A DNA stretch of 64,000 nt from Asanoa sp. WMMD1127 (GTDB lineage: Bacteria; Actinomycetota; Actinomycetes; Mycobacteriales; Micromonosporaceae), in assembly GCF_029626225.1 (NCBI RefSeq), contig NZ_JARUBP010000001.1, positions 6,076,001 through 6,140,000 on the forward strand. The letters run 5' to 3'. Shown here piece after piece: positions 41,736-50,366 of the stretch (its first letter is position 1; every line of letters starts with the position of its first letter). The notes below the pieces were generated by a model. That model did not search any database, was not told the origin of the DNA, and was given only the letters and a program-made list of their open reading frames with translations. The position numbers were made by a program, and so were the translations under genes.

Positions 41736-43574
41736 TCAGCGGAGCTCGACCACCTCGACGTACGCGATGGCCGGGTTCGGCAGGTCCACCGTCACCTCGA
41801 CCACGCCGCCGGCCGCGGCGACGGTGGTCGCCGGCCCCGACTCCGGCAGCCGGTCCTCGGCCGCCAGCGTCGACCACTGGTCGTCGGTCGGCCAGTCGCC
41901 GCCGCCCATCGACTGCCATCGCGCCGCGACGTTGCCGTGCGCCGCGTCGACCCGCCACTGGCGCACCTCGTAGCGGGCGCCCGGCAGGCCCTCGAACCGC
42001 ACCGTGACGCAGCGGTCGAGCGCCTTGTCGCCGTCGCGCTTGGCGTGGTCGAGCGTGCCGTTCCAGACCAGCGCGCCCACCGTGCCGTCGGCGTGGCGGG
42101 CCGTCCACGTCTCGACCAGGCTGCTGGCCCCGTCGCCGGCGATCCGGGCCGGGATCGCCGTGTCGCCGAGGCGCTGCGCCAGCCACAGGGCCCAGAATTT
42201 CGGCTTGGCCAGGTTGCCGACCGTGAGCAGCCCGAAGCCGCCGTGCAGGAAGCGCGGCGGCCGGCCCAGCTCCTCGAAGTGGTCCGAGGCGACCCACGGC
42301 GCGAGCGACTCGATCCGCCCGGCCGCCGAGCGCATCCCGCGCAGCAGGAACGTGGCGGCGAAGACCGTGTCGTTGATCTCGTTGCCGTGGGTCGCGGTCA
42401 CGCCCCACTCGGTCCACCACAGCGGCAGGTCGGCCCGGATGCCGCGCAGGTCGAGCGGCGGGCTGCCGTAGATGTGGGTCGACAGGAAGTCGACCGGCGC
42501 GTCCACGGCGAGCTGCTCGGAGATCCACCCGACCGCCGCGGTCGCCGGCCCACCGACCCGCAGGCCCGGGTCGACGTCCTTGACGGCCCGGGCGGTGACC
42601 TCGTAGAGCCGCCAGTACTCGGCCGGCGTGCCCGACCAGAACACCGACAGGTTCGCCTCGTTCCACACCTCGAACGCCCACCGGTCGCGCACCTCGGCCA
42701 GGCCGTAGCGCTCCACCAGATGGGCCACGAGGGAACGAACGAGATCGGCCCACCGGTCCCAGTCCTTCGGCGGCGAGATGATCCCGCGGTACGTGAAAAC
42801 GGTGCGCGCAGGATCACTGGCGAGATCGCGGGGCATGAAACCCAGCTCCACGATCGGCCGCATGCCCAGCTCGCGCACCGTGTCGTAGACCCGGTCGACG
42901 CCGGCCCAGTCGTGCACCGGCTCGCCGTCGACCTCGCGGTAGACGCCGAGGTCGTCGCAGAGAATCCCGTGCGCCCGGACCGTCTCGACGCCGAGCTCGC
43001 CGTGCACCCGGGCCAGCGCCGCCCGCAGCTCCGGCCCGATCTCCCGGCCGCCGGTGCGATCGGTCTCGAGCAGGTGCGACAGGTGCTCGGAGCCCACCAT
43101 GAACCGCCACGGCCGGTGCAGCGGTCCGTCGTCGCCGGCGGCGTCGACGGTCAGCAGCAACGGCGTCACGGTGTCGGACGGGCCGAACGCGGCGCCCCGC
43201 ACCGGCGGACACAGTGGACCCATCGCGGTCACGGTGGCCAGCGGGGCGACCGCGTACCAGTATTCGCGTTCCGGCTCGACGGTGGTGTCCGCGTAGGGGC
43301 CGTGCGGCACGGCGAGGACGTCGCCCCCGCCGTGGTCGACGACGGCGAAGGGACCCGTGGCGCTGGTGGCGCGGTGCACGGCGTACCCGATGGCGCCCTC
43401 GACCGGATCCCAGCGGAGGGTGACCTGGCCGCGGCCCCCGACCGCGACGAGCCCCGTCGGCGCGGGCAGGTCGGCCGTGTCGGGCTCACCCGGAGCGCGG
43501 TCCTGCGCCCCGCCGCTGCCCATCATCGCGACCCACTGTGCCCGCGCCTGCGCGGCGATGTCGCCGACCGTCAT
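41736..43574 (-). CDS. GH39-like glycosidase with fibronectin type III domain
   Basis: A 612-residue protein. A fibronectin III-like domain lies at about 38-125 (PAPTGLVAVGGRGQVTLRWD). The GH39-type barrel follows, with acid/base Glu in FEVWNEANLSVFW (near 300) and nucleophile Glu in LWWTEWGVT (near 387). A C-terminal beta domain closes the chain. Relatives include beta-xylosidases and alpha-L-iduronidases. No signal peptide is seen, so it probably acts on oligosaccharides imported by the adjacent transporter. Its ATG overlaps the previous stop (ATGA). Confidence 0.82.
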   Translation of the reverse strand: MTVGDIAAQARAQWVAMMGSGGAQDRAPGEPDTADLPAPTGLVAVGGRGQVTLRWDPVEGAIGYAVHRATSATGPFAVVDHGGGDVLAVPHGPYADTTVEPEREYWYAVAPLATVTAMGPLCPPVRGAAFGPSDTVTPLLLTVDAAGDDGPLHRPWRFMVGSEHLSHLLETDRTGGREIGPELRAALARVHGELGVETVRAHGILCDDLGVYREVDGEPVHDWAGVDRVYDTVRELGMRPIVELGFMPRDLASDPARTVFTYRGIISPPKDWDRWADLVRSLVAHLVERYGLAEVRDRWAFEVWNEANLSVFWSGTPAEYWRLYEVTARAVKDVDPGLRVGGPATAAVGWISEQLAVDAPVDFLSTHIYGSPPLDLRGIRADLPLWWTEWGVTATHGNEINDTVFAATFLLRGMRSAAGRIESLAPWVASDHFEELGRPPRFLHGGFGLLTVGNLAKPKFWALWLAQRLGDTAIPARIAGDGASSLVETWTARHADGTVGALVWNGTLDHAKRDGDKALDRCVTVRFEGLPGARYEVRQWRVDAAHGNVAARWQSMGGGDWPTDDQWSTLAAEDRLPESGPATTVAAAGGVVEVTVDLPNPAIAYVEVVELR

Positions 43575-45109
43575 GCGCCCGCTCCCCGCAGCTGGGGCAG
43601 GTCCTGGTCGGCCGGCACGTTGAACGTCTCCTGCCCGATCAGCGGCCGGATCCGCTGCTCGAACCGCTTGTCGACGAACGCGCGCCGGATCACGTCGTGG
43701 GACAGCTCGTTGCCGAGCGCGCCCATGATCATCGCCTGGTCGAGCGACAGGTAGCGCTTGGCCACGGTGCCGCTGCCGACCGCGACCGCGTCGTAGAAGC
43801 CACCCGGCCCGTACGAGTCGAAGTCGGCCTTCAGGCGCGCCAGGTTGTCGACGACCGGACCCTTGGCGTACGGCAGCGCGAGGAACGCCGCGTGCGGTGT
43901 CACCACGCCGTTGCCGTAGTCGGGCGCCGGACCGGCCGGGCGGCAGTCACCGAAGCCGGCGTCGTACTTGGAGGCCTCCACATCGGAGGGATAACCGTCG
44001 GTGTCCATGCCCATCGCGTCGACGCCGTAGACCCCGTAACCGCCGTTGGGGTTGCTGGCGGGGGAGAAGCCCCAGTAGCCGTAGCCGGCGTCGTGGAGGC
44101 CGTGCTCGATCTGGCCGGCGACGGTCGCCTTGTGGTTGCGGCCCCAGCTGTTGGGCGCCCAGCGCTCCTCGGGCACGAAGAGGTCGGGCATCAGCGCCTC
44201 GAACATGTCGCCGCCCCAGCTCGGCACGAACTGGATGCCGCGGTAGCGGTACGCGCCCTCGTAGACCGGCACGCCCAGGTAGCTGGTGTCGAACCCGACC
44301 GGCTGCATCTCGTGCCAGCTCCAGTCACAGGTGGCCGGCAGTGTCCGCATGGTGTTGTAGTAGGCCTCGGCCGGGATCTGGCCCGCGCCGATGCCGAGGT
44401 AGGTCGCGATCCGCGGCTCGGTCACCGTGATGTCGTAGTGGTTGCAGGTGAACCAGACGCCGTCGCGCTGCTGGGAGCAGCCGGGCGGCGCCTCGTCCCA
44501 GAAACCGCCCGCGATCAGCCCGCTGGCGCCGAACGGCGTGGTGGCCGCGGGGTTGTAGTAGAACCCGAAGTCCATCGTGGACAGGATCCGGTCGGCCTTG
44601 CCGCGCAGCTCCGGCACTGCGCCCTTGACCACCCGCAGCGCCGCGGCCAGCCAGCCGTTGTCGACGCTGGACATGAACGGATAGACGGTGCTGCCGTCGT
44701 CGGGCCAGACCCGGACGACCGAGCCGTCCCGCGGGTCGTACCAGTTGTAGTACATGCCGGACGCCTCGTGGTGGTCCAGGCGCGACAGCGTGTCGAGCGT
44801 CTTCCCGATCCGCTCGCGGGCCTCCTTGCGGGAGATGAACCCGAGGTCGCGGGCGACCACCGCCGACCACATGTAGCCGCCGATGTTGGTCGGCGAGGTG
44901 TAGGTCGAGGGGGTCTTCAGGTCACCGGTGATGTTGTCGGCCACCAGCCCGGTGCGCGGGTCGGTCATGGCGACCATGGACCGCCAGGTGTCCTTCGCGT
45001 AGGCGGTCAGGGCTCGGTCGGCTCCGCGCGTGTCCGGCGCCGCGACGGCGGCCGAGCCGCCGACGAACACCAGCGCGAGCGCGACGACAGGGGCGAGGAT
45101 GCGTCGCAT
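43571..45109 (-). CDS. Secreted Glycoamylase-family glycosidase (GH144-like)
   Basis: A 512-residue exported enzyme: signal MRRILAPVVALALVFVGGSA, cleavage near AVAAP. The chain matches the DUF3131/Glycoamylase (PF10091) group: DPRTGLVADNI, GGYMWSAVVARDLGFIS, YNWYDPRDGSVV and, towards the end, YGYWGFSPASNPNGGYGVYG, GVVTPHAAFLALPYA and GGFYDAVAV. Characterised relatives include GH144 endo-beta-1,2-glucanases. ATG 45109 follows AAGGAG. It sits eight bases after the permease gene, so the same regulator should govern it. Substrate beta-1,2-glucan is a reasonable but unproven guess. Confidence 0.82.
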   Translation of the reverse strand: MRRILAPVVALALVFVGGSAAVAAPDTRGADRALTAYAKDTWRSMVAMTDPRTGLVADNITGDLKTPSTYTSPTNIGGYMWSAVVARDLGFISRKEARERIGKTLDTLSRLDHHEASGMYYNWYDPRDGSVVRVWPDDGSTVYPFMSSVDNGWLAAALRVVKGAVPELRGKADRILSTMDFGFYYNPAATTPFGASGLIAGGFWDEAPPGCSQQRDGVWFTCNHYDITVTEPRIATYLGIGAGQIPAEAYYNTMRTLPATCDWSWHEMQPVGFDTSYLGVPVYEGAYRYRGIQFVPSWGGDMFEALMPDLFVPEERWAPNSWGRNHKATVAGQIEHGLHDAGYGYWGFSPASNPNGGYGVYGVDAMGMDTDGYPSDVEASKYDAGFGDCRPAGPAPDYGNGVVTPHAAFLALPYAKGPVVDNLARLKADFDSYGPGGFYDAVAVGSGTVAKRYLSLDQAMIMGALGNELSHDVIRRAFVDKRFEQRIRPLIGQETFNVPADQDLPQLRGAGA

Positions 45110-45117
45110 GAGTCTCC

Positions 45118-45969
45118 TTACTTGAGTCCGGTGGTCGCGATACCGCGCATGAAGTGCCGCTGGAGGAGCAGGAACACGATCAGCACCGGCAGGACGACCA
45201 CGACCGCGCCGGCCAGCAGCAGGCCGAAGTCGGTGCGGTTCTGCCCGATGCTGTAGAGCGCCAGGGCGACCGGCAGCGTGTACTTGTCCTCCGTGCTGGC
45301 GACCACGAGGGGCCAGAGGAAGTTGTTCCAGGACGCGAGGAACGTCAGGATCCCGAGTGTGGCCAGCGCCGGCCGGCACAGCGGCAGCACCACCCGCCAG
45401 AAGATCCGGAACTCGCCGGCGCCGTCGACCCGGGCGGCCTCGATGAGGTCGTCGGGGATCGACTGGAGGAACTGGCGCATCAGGAACACGCCGAACGGGC
45501 CGACGAGGAACGGCAGGATCAGGCCCGCGTACGTGTTGGTCAGGCCCATGTTGCTGACCAGCACGAACTGCGGGACGAACGTCACCATGCCGGGCACCAT
45601 CAGCATGCCGAGCACGGCCAGGAACAGCACCCGCTTGCCGGGGTAGCGCAGCTTGGCCAGCGCGTACCCGACCAGCGAGCAGAACAGCAGGTTGCCCGCC
45701 GTCACCGCGAGCGCGACGAAGGCGGAGTTGAAGAAGAACAGCGGGAAGTCGAGGCGAGAGAACAGCTCGCGGAAGTTGTCGAGCGTCCACACGTCCGGCA
45801 GCCAGGTCGGCGGGACCGAACGGATCTCGCCCTCGGGCTTGAGCGACGAGAGCGCCATCCACAGGAACGGGCCGACCACGACCAGCATCCCGACGCTCAG
45901 GATCGCATAGAGCACCGCCTTGGCGACGCGGTCGCGGCCGCGTACCGCCCGATTGTCGACTGTGGTCAT
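45118..45969 (-). CDS. Sugar ABC transporter permease (MalG-like)
   Basis: A 283-residue CUT1 permease with six spans. The cytoplasmic EAA loop reads EAARVDGAGEFRIFWRVVLPLCRPAL, contacting the ATPase. The first span is VGMLVVVGPFLWMALSSLKP. It pairs with the MalF-like subunit, whose gene it overlaps by four bases. No ATPase gene is in the operon; a shared MsiK-type ATPase elsewhere is usual in actinobacteria. Confidence 0.93.
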   Translation of the reverse strand: MTTVDNRAVRGRDRVAKAVLYAILSVGMLVVVGPFLWMALSSLKPEGEIRSVPPTWLPDVWTLDNFRELFSRLDFPLFFFNSAFVALAVTAGNLLFCSLVGYALAKLRYPGKRVLFLAVLGMLMVPGMVTFVPQFVLVSNMGLTNTYAGLILPFLVGPFGVFLMRQFLQSIPDDLIEAARVDGAGEFRIFWRVVLPLCRPALATLGILTFLASWNNFLWPLVVASTEDKYTLPVALALYSIGQNRTDFGLLLAGAVVVVLPVLIVFLLLQRHFMRGIATTGLK

Positions 45970-46925
45970 TTGCGCTCTCCCAGCAGGCGGAACTGGAGCA
46001 CCGACAGCGCCACGATCGCCACGAACAGCACGTAGCTGGCGGCGGCCGCGTAGCCGTAGTTGCCGAACCCGAACTGGTTGTAGATGTGGTAGCTCACAGA
46101 CAGGGTCGACGAGAGCGGTCCGCCCTGGGTCATCACGAACGGCTCCTCGAAGAACTGGAGGTAGCCGATGCCGGTGACCACGCCGCCGAAGAGCAGCGTC
46201 GGGCGCAGCAGGGGCAGCGTGACGTTGCGGAACTGCTGCCACCGGCTCGCGCCGTCGAGCGTGGCCGCCTCGTAGAGGTCGCCCGGGATGGCCTGCAGGC
46301 CGGCCAGGAAGATCACCATGAGGAAGCCGAAGTTGCGCCAGGCCGCCATCAGGATCAGCGAGGGCAGCGCCAGCTTGGTGTCGAACAGCCAGCTCGGCCC
46401 GTCGATGCCGACGACCCGCAGCAGGTTGTTGACCAGGCCCACCTCGGGGTCGAGCAGGAACCGCCAGACCACCGCGACGGCCACGATGCTGGTGACCACC
46501 GGCAGGTAGAAGCCGACGCGGAACAGCGCCCGGAACCGGATCAGGCCCGAGTTGAGCGCCGTGGCGGCGGCCAGCGCCAGCACGATGGTCAGCGGCACGC
46601 CGATCACCACGAACACGAGCGTGTTGACCGCCGACCGCAGGAACAGGTCGTCGCCGAACAGCCGGGTGTAGTTGTCGAGACCGATGAAGTTGACGGCGAA
46701 CGGGTTGCGCAGGTCGGTCGAGCGCAGGTCGGTGAAGCTCATCACCAGCGACACGACCACCGGCACGAGCATGAAGACCAGGAACAGCACGGTGTACGGC
46801 GCGGAGAAGGCCCAGCCGGTCAGCGCCCGCCGCAGGCGCTGCCGCCGCCGGATCGACCCGGCGGGCCGGTCGGGGGTGTCCCCGGCCGGCCGCGCCGGTG
46901 CCGTCGCCACGGGGGCGCTCGTCAC
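45966..46925 (-). CDS. Sugar ABC transporter permease (MalF-like)
   Basis: A 319-residue CUT1 permease. Start at GTG 46925, one base after the binding-protein stop. A 35-residue Pro/Ala-rich head precedes the first span (FSAPYTVLFLVFMLVPVVVS). The EAA loop is YEAATLDGASRWQQFRNVTLPLLRP. It forms a heterodimer with the MalG-like protein to import an oligosaccharide. Confidence 0.92.
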   Translation of the reverse strand: MTSAPVATAPARPAGDTPDRPAGSIRRRQRLRRALTGWAFSAPYTVLFLVFMLVPVVVSLVMSFTDLRSTDLRNPFAVNFIGLDNYTRLFGDDLFLRSAVNTLVFVVIGVPLTIVLALAAATALNSGLIRFRALFRVGFYLPVVTSIVAVAVVWRFLLDPEVGLVNNLLRVVGIDGPSWLFDTKLALPSLILMAAWRNFGFLMVIFLAGLQAIPGDLYEAATLDGASRWQQFRNVTLPLLRPTLLFGGVVTGIGYLQFFEEPFVMTQGGPLSSTLSVSYHIYNQFGFGNYGYAAAASYVLFVAIVALSVLQFRLLGERK

Positions 46926-46926
46926 C

Positions 46927-48189
46927 TCAGGCCCCGGTTCCGATGGCGCTGGCCTTGTCCTGGATGGCCTTGGCGGCCGCCGCCGGGTCCACATTCGACT
47001 TGCAGAGCTTCTCGACCTCGAGGTCGAACGAGGCCGCGATCTGCTCCCAGGTCGGGATCGCCGGCGGCGCCTTGGCGTCCTCGAGCTGCTTGCCGAACAC
47101 CGCCAGGTACGGGTCGCTGGAGAGCGTGCTGTCGTCCCAGGCCGACTGCACGGCCGGCAGGTCCTTGACGGCCTGGTACCACTTGACCTGGACGTCGGGC
47201 TTGCTCAGCCACTGCACGAACTTCCATCCGGCGTCCCGGTTCTTGGCGTCCTTGAACACCGCCAGGTTGCTGCCGCCGATGAACGAGGTGGCCGACTTCT
47301 TCATCGGCATCTGCGCGACGGCGAACTTCTCGCTGAAGCCCGCGCCGCCCTTCTCCTCGAGCAGGCCGATGTGCCACGGCCCGGAGATGAACGCGCCGAT
47401 CTTGCCGCTGACGAAGTCCGGCTCCAGCGCGCCCTCGGGCAGGTCGGTGCCCGACAGCCCCTCCTTGAAGAACGACTGGTAGTAGGCCAGCGCCTCGGTC
47501 ATCTCGGGGGAGTCGAAGGAGAGCTTGTCCTCGGTGAGGCCCTCGGCGCCGTTGGACCAGGCGAACGGCATCACGGACTGCCAACTGCCGGTCTTGCCGG
47601 GCTGCAGGTGGAAGCCCTCGCGGACCCCCTTGTCCTTCATGCCCTTGGCCATCGCCTTCAGGTCGTCCCACGTCTTCGGGCCGTCCGGGAAGCCGGCCTG
47701 CGCGGCCAGGTCCTTGCGGTAGAAGATGCCGCGGGTCTCCACGTACCAGGGCACGCCGTAGGAGGTGCCGTCGACCATCGTGGTGTCCCAGGCGCCCGGG
47801 AAGAAGTCGTCCTTCTTGATCAGGTCCGGCGGGGTGGGGTCGAGCGCGCCGGTCTTGGCGAACTCGCCCTGCCAGGTCGTGCCGATCATCGACACGTCCG
47901 GGGTCTGCTTGGCCGCGATCGCGCTGGCGATCTTCTGGTGCGCCGCGTCCCACGGCACCGCGGTCACGTTGACCTTGGCGTCCGGGTTCTCGGTCATGAA
48001 CTCCTTGGCGAACTCGCCGAGCTTCTCGCCCTCGGTGCCCATCGCCCAGACCGTGATCTCGCCGCTGGCCTTGCCTTCGGCCACGGACTGGGCCTCGTCG
48101 TTGCCGCCGCCCGAGTCGCGACCACAGGCCGTCAGGGCCACCGTGGCGGCCAGTGCGACCGCTGCGGCCGCGAACCTGCTCCTTCTCAT
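46927..48189 (-). CDS. Sugar ABC transporter substrate-binding lipoprotein
   Basis: A 420-residue CUT1 solute-binding lipoprotein. Signal AAVALAATVALTACG gives Cys near residue 22. The fold shows EITVWAMGTEGEKLGEF, TPDVSMIGTTWQGEF, YGVPWYVETRGIFYRKDL and MPMKKSATSFIGGSNLAVF, the standard order in family 1 binding proteins. It overlaps the LacI gene upstream (ATGA) and is followed directly by both permeases. Specificity is probably for oligosaccharides released by the adjacent secreted glycosidase. Confidence 0.93.
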   Translation of the reverse strand: MRRSRFAAAAVALAATVALTACGRDSGGGNDEAQSVAEGKASGEITVWAMGTEGEKLGEFAKEFMTENPDAKVNVTAVPWDAAHQKIASAIAAKQTPDVSMIGTTWQGEFAKTGALDPTPPDLIKKDDFFPGAWDTTMVDGTSYGVPWYVETRGIFYRKDLAAQAGFPDGPKTWDDLKAMAKGMKDKGVREGFHLQPGKTGSWQSVMPFAWSNGAEGLTEDKLSFDSPEMTEALAYYQSFFKEGLSGTDLPEGALEPDFVSGKIGAFISGPWHIGLLEEKGGAGFSEKFAVAQMPMKKSATSFIGGSNLAVFKDAKNRDAGWKFVQWLSKPDVQVKWYQAVKDLPAVQSAWDDSTLSSDPYLAVFGKQLEDAKAPPAIPTWEQIAASFDLEVEKLCKSNVDPAAAAKAIQDKASAIGTGA

Positions 48190-49232
48190 GCCGTACCTCC
48201 GAGGGGATCGGTGTTTTCCACGGGGTGTGCGCCGCAGCTGCGCCGGACGACGAGCTGCGTAGGTAGGACCCGGCGCCGCGGGGTGGCGCGCTCCGGGCCC
48301 GCGTTGCGTTCGCCGATGCGCTGGTCGAGCCAGCGCGCCGCGGTGGCGCCCAGCTCACGCATCGGCTGCGAGACGGTGGTCAGGCCGGCGAACCGGGCAG
48401 CGAGCACGTCGTCCCATCCGGTCACGGCCAGGTCATCGGGTACGGAGCGGCCGGCGGCCTCGGCGGCCAGGTGCACACCGAGGGCGACCTCGTCGTTGGC
48501 GCAGACCACGGCGTCCGGCGGGTCGGCCATCAGCGCGGCGCCGACCCGCTCGCCCGCTTCGACGTCGTAGGAGCACGGGCGGCACTCCGGCCGGGGCAGG
48601 CCGCAGGCCCGCAGGGCCTTGGCCAGGCCGGCGTAGCGGCCCGCCATGTCGGGCGCGGCCTCGGGGTCGCCGACGAACACCATCCGCCGGTGCCCGTGCG
48701 CGACGAGGTGGTCGGCGAGTGCGGTGGCGGTGCGCTCGTTGCGGGTGCGGATCGTGTCGATCCCGTCGACCGGAGGCCGGGCCAGCAGCACCAGCGGCAC
48801 GCCGGTGGCCGCGATCGCCCGCACGGTGTCGTCGCCGACCGTGTTGCCCATGACGGCCAGCCCGTCGACCCGGCCGGCCAGGTCGAGCACCGCTGCCTCG
48901 GCGTCGCGCCGGCCGTGCGTCGTCAGGATCAGCACGCTGCGGCCCAGCTCGGAGGCGGCTTCCTCGTAGCCGAGGACGACCTCGGCGTAGTAGGGACCGG
49001 TCAGGTCGGGGAAGACGATGCCGTTGGCCGCGTGCCGGCCCTCGGCCAGCGACCGGCCCAGCTGGTTGGGCGTGTAGTTGAGCGCTTCGACGGCGGCGCG
49101 CACCCGGGCGCGGGTCGCCTCGGTGACGAGATCCGAGTCGCGCAGGGCGCGCGAGACGGTGGCTATCGACACGCCGGCGTGCCGGGCCACTTCGTAGATC
49201 GTCGCAGCCTTCGACTTTGAAAGCGCTTTCAT
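48186..49232 (-). CDS. LacI family repressor of the glycoside operon
   Basis: A 348-residue regulator. The N-terminal helix-turn-helix is ATIYEVARHAGVSIATVSRAL; the sugar-binding core runs from about 65, ending with VLPTQLVVRRSCGAHP. ATG 49232 is chosen; a GTG two codons earlier is possible. The palindrome GAAAGCGCTTTC covers codons 1-5 of this gene, so the repressor likely binds over its own start. It is first in the operon, followed with ATGA overlap by the binding-protein gene. Confidence 0.92.
   Translation of the reverse strand: MKALSKSKAATIYEVARHAGVSIATVSRALRDSDLVTEATRARVRAAVEALNYTPNQLGRSLAEGRHAANGIVFPDLTGPYYAEVVLGYEEAASELGRSVLILTTHGRRDAEAAVLDLAGRVDGLAVMGNTVGDDTVRAIAATGVPLVLLARPPVDGIDTIRTRNERTATALADHLVAHGHRRMVFVGDPEAAPDMAGRYAGLAKALRACGLPRPECRPCSYDVEAGERVGAALMADPPDAVVCANDEVALGVHLAAEAAGRSVPDDLAVTGWDDVLAARFAGLTTVSQPMRELGATAARWLDQRIGERNAGPERATPRRRVLPTQLVVRRSCGAHPVENTDPLGGTA
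49219..49230. promoter_or_regulatory. LacI operator overlapping its gene start
   Basis: GAAAGCGCTTTC is a perfect 12-bp palindrome of the LacI-family type with central CG-rich core. It includes the last base of the LacI ATG (49230) and the next codons. Confidence 0.7.
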
Positions 49233-49257
49233 CGCCACGGCGCCGAAGCTACCCGTG

Positions 49258-49269
49258 GTGAACGTTCAC
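49258..49269. promoter_or_regulatory. Second operator-like palindrome upstream of LacI
   Basis: GTGAACGTTCAC is a perfect 12-bp palindrome 26 bases upstream of the LacI start. Together with GAAAGCGCTTTC nearer the gene it could support cooperative binding or a second repressor. Confidence 0.5.
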
Positions 49270-49326
49270 AAAACTTCGCGTTCGCTATGTGCGCCTAGCG
49301 ACAAATCAGGCAAGGTGCACGGTAGC

Positions 49327-50247
49327 TCAGCTGAAACTGAAGCCCGCCAGCACGGCCCGGTGGTCGGTCGCGGGCGTGCGCACCACAGTGGACATCGTGG
49401 CGGTGAGGCCCCGATAGAAGATCTGGTCGGGGCGGATGACCGGCAGGCTGGCGGGCCAGGTGGCGCCCGGGCCGCGGCCGGCGTCGGCCTGCGCGTCGCG
49501 GACGAGGTCGCGCAGCGGGGCCATCACCCGGTCGGTGACGGCGGTGTTGAGGTCGCCGAGCACCACGAGCCGGTCGGCCGGGTCGGCGGCCACCGCGTCG
49601 GCCAGCGCGCGCAGCGAACGGTCGCGGGTGGCGGTCACGCCGGGGCGGGCCGAGCCGAGGTGCACGGCGTACACGGTGAGCCGGCCCTGTGGCGTCTCGA
49701 CCACCGCGCGCAGCGCGCGCTCCCACCCCAGTGCCGTGTCGACCGGCGCGTAGTCGACGATCGGGTAGCGGCTCCACAGCTCCACCGTGGACACCCGCAC
49801 GTGGTGCGCGTAGCGCGCGGCCATGGTGTCGGCGGTCGGCTCCCGCAGGCCCTCGGCCACCTCGACGAGCGCGACCAGGTCGGCCTCGGTGTCGGCCACC
49901 GCGCCGGCCGTGGCCGCCGGGTCGGGGTTGGCGGCGTTGACGTTCTGGCTGGCCACCCGCAGCTGGGTGGCGGCCGGGTCGCCCTTGGGCAGCCAGGCGC
50001 CGCCGAACATGAGCCCCCAGACCAGCAGGGGCGCGAGCACGGCCGCGACGGCCAGCTTGGTGCGGGCGACCACGGCGCCGAGGACGAGCACGGGCACCGC
50101 GAGCAGCAGCAGGGGCGCGGCGGTGTCGAGCGCGCTGCCGAACCCGGCCACGTTGGGCACCGACCGGTGGAAGGCGAGCGCGGCCGTCACGACGACCGCG
50201 AGCAGGACCATTACGGCGGTGACGAGTCGGCGGCGCAGGGAGAGCAC
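49327..50247 (-). CDS. Membrane-anchored endonuclease/exonuclease/phosphatase family protein
   Basis: A 306-residue protein with three N-terminal hydrophobic segments (about residues 7-28, 43-62, 67-85) and an EEP catalytic domain from about 95 (LRVASQNVNAAN, DLVALVEVAEGL, LTVYAVHLGSARPG, RLVVLGDLNT, ATDHRAVLAGF). The Asn, Glu, Asp-Asn and His of the EEP active site are all visible. Similar actinobacterial membrane proteins are annotated as endonuclease/phosphatase; the substrate may be a phosphodiester or lipid phosphate outside the cell. GTG start. Confidence 0.85.
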   Translation of the reverse strand: MLSLRRRLVTAVMVLLAVVVTAALAFHRSVPNVAGFGSALDTAAPLLLLAVPVLVLGAVVARTKLAVAAVLAPLLVWGLMFGGAWLPKGDPAATQLRVASQNVNAANPDPAATAGAVADTEADLVALVEVAEGLREPTADTMAARYAHHVRVSTVELWSRYPIVDYAPVDTALGWERALRAVVETPQGRLTVYAVHLGSARPGVTATRDRSLRALADAVAADPADRLVVLGDLNTAVTDRVMAPLRDLVRDAQADAGRGPGATWPASLPVIRPDQIFYRGLTATMSTVVRTPATDHRAVLAGFSFS

Positions 50248-50326
50248 CGCATGACGTTACCCGGCGCGGTCACGCCGCGTCGGCGCTTGTGCACCGTGTC
50301 GTCACGGCGAGTGTGCACGCTGGAGG

Positions 50327-50366
50327 TTAGGTTGACCTGAGCAGAAGATAGGCTAGCCTAACCCCG
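50327..50366 (+). promoter_or_regulatory. DtxR/IdeR-type iron boxes
   Basis: Two adjacent sites. Bases 50348-50366 (core TAGGCTAGCCTAACC) match the DtxR/IdeR consensus TTAGGTTAGCCTAACCTAA at 14 of 19 positions, including a 12-bp perfect palindrome TAGGCTAGCCTA. Bases 50327-50342 (TTAGGTTGACCTGAGC) are a weaker copy. Iron-loaded repressor bound here would block the siderophore operon. The main box reaches the GTG start codon. Confidence 0.75.
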
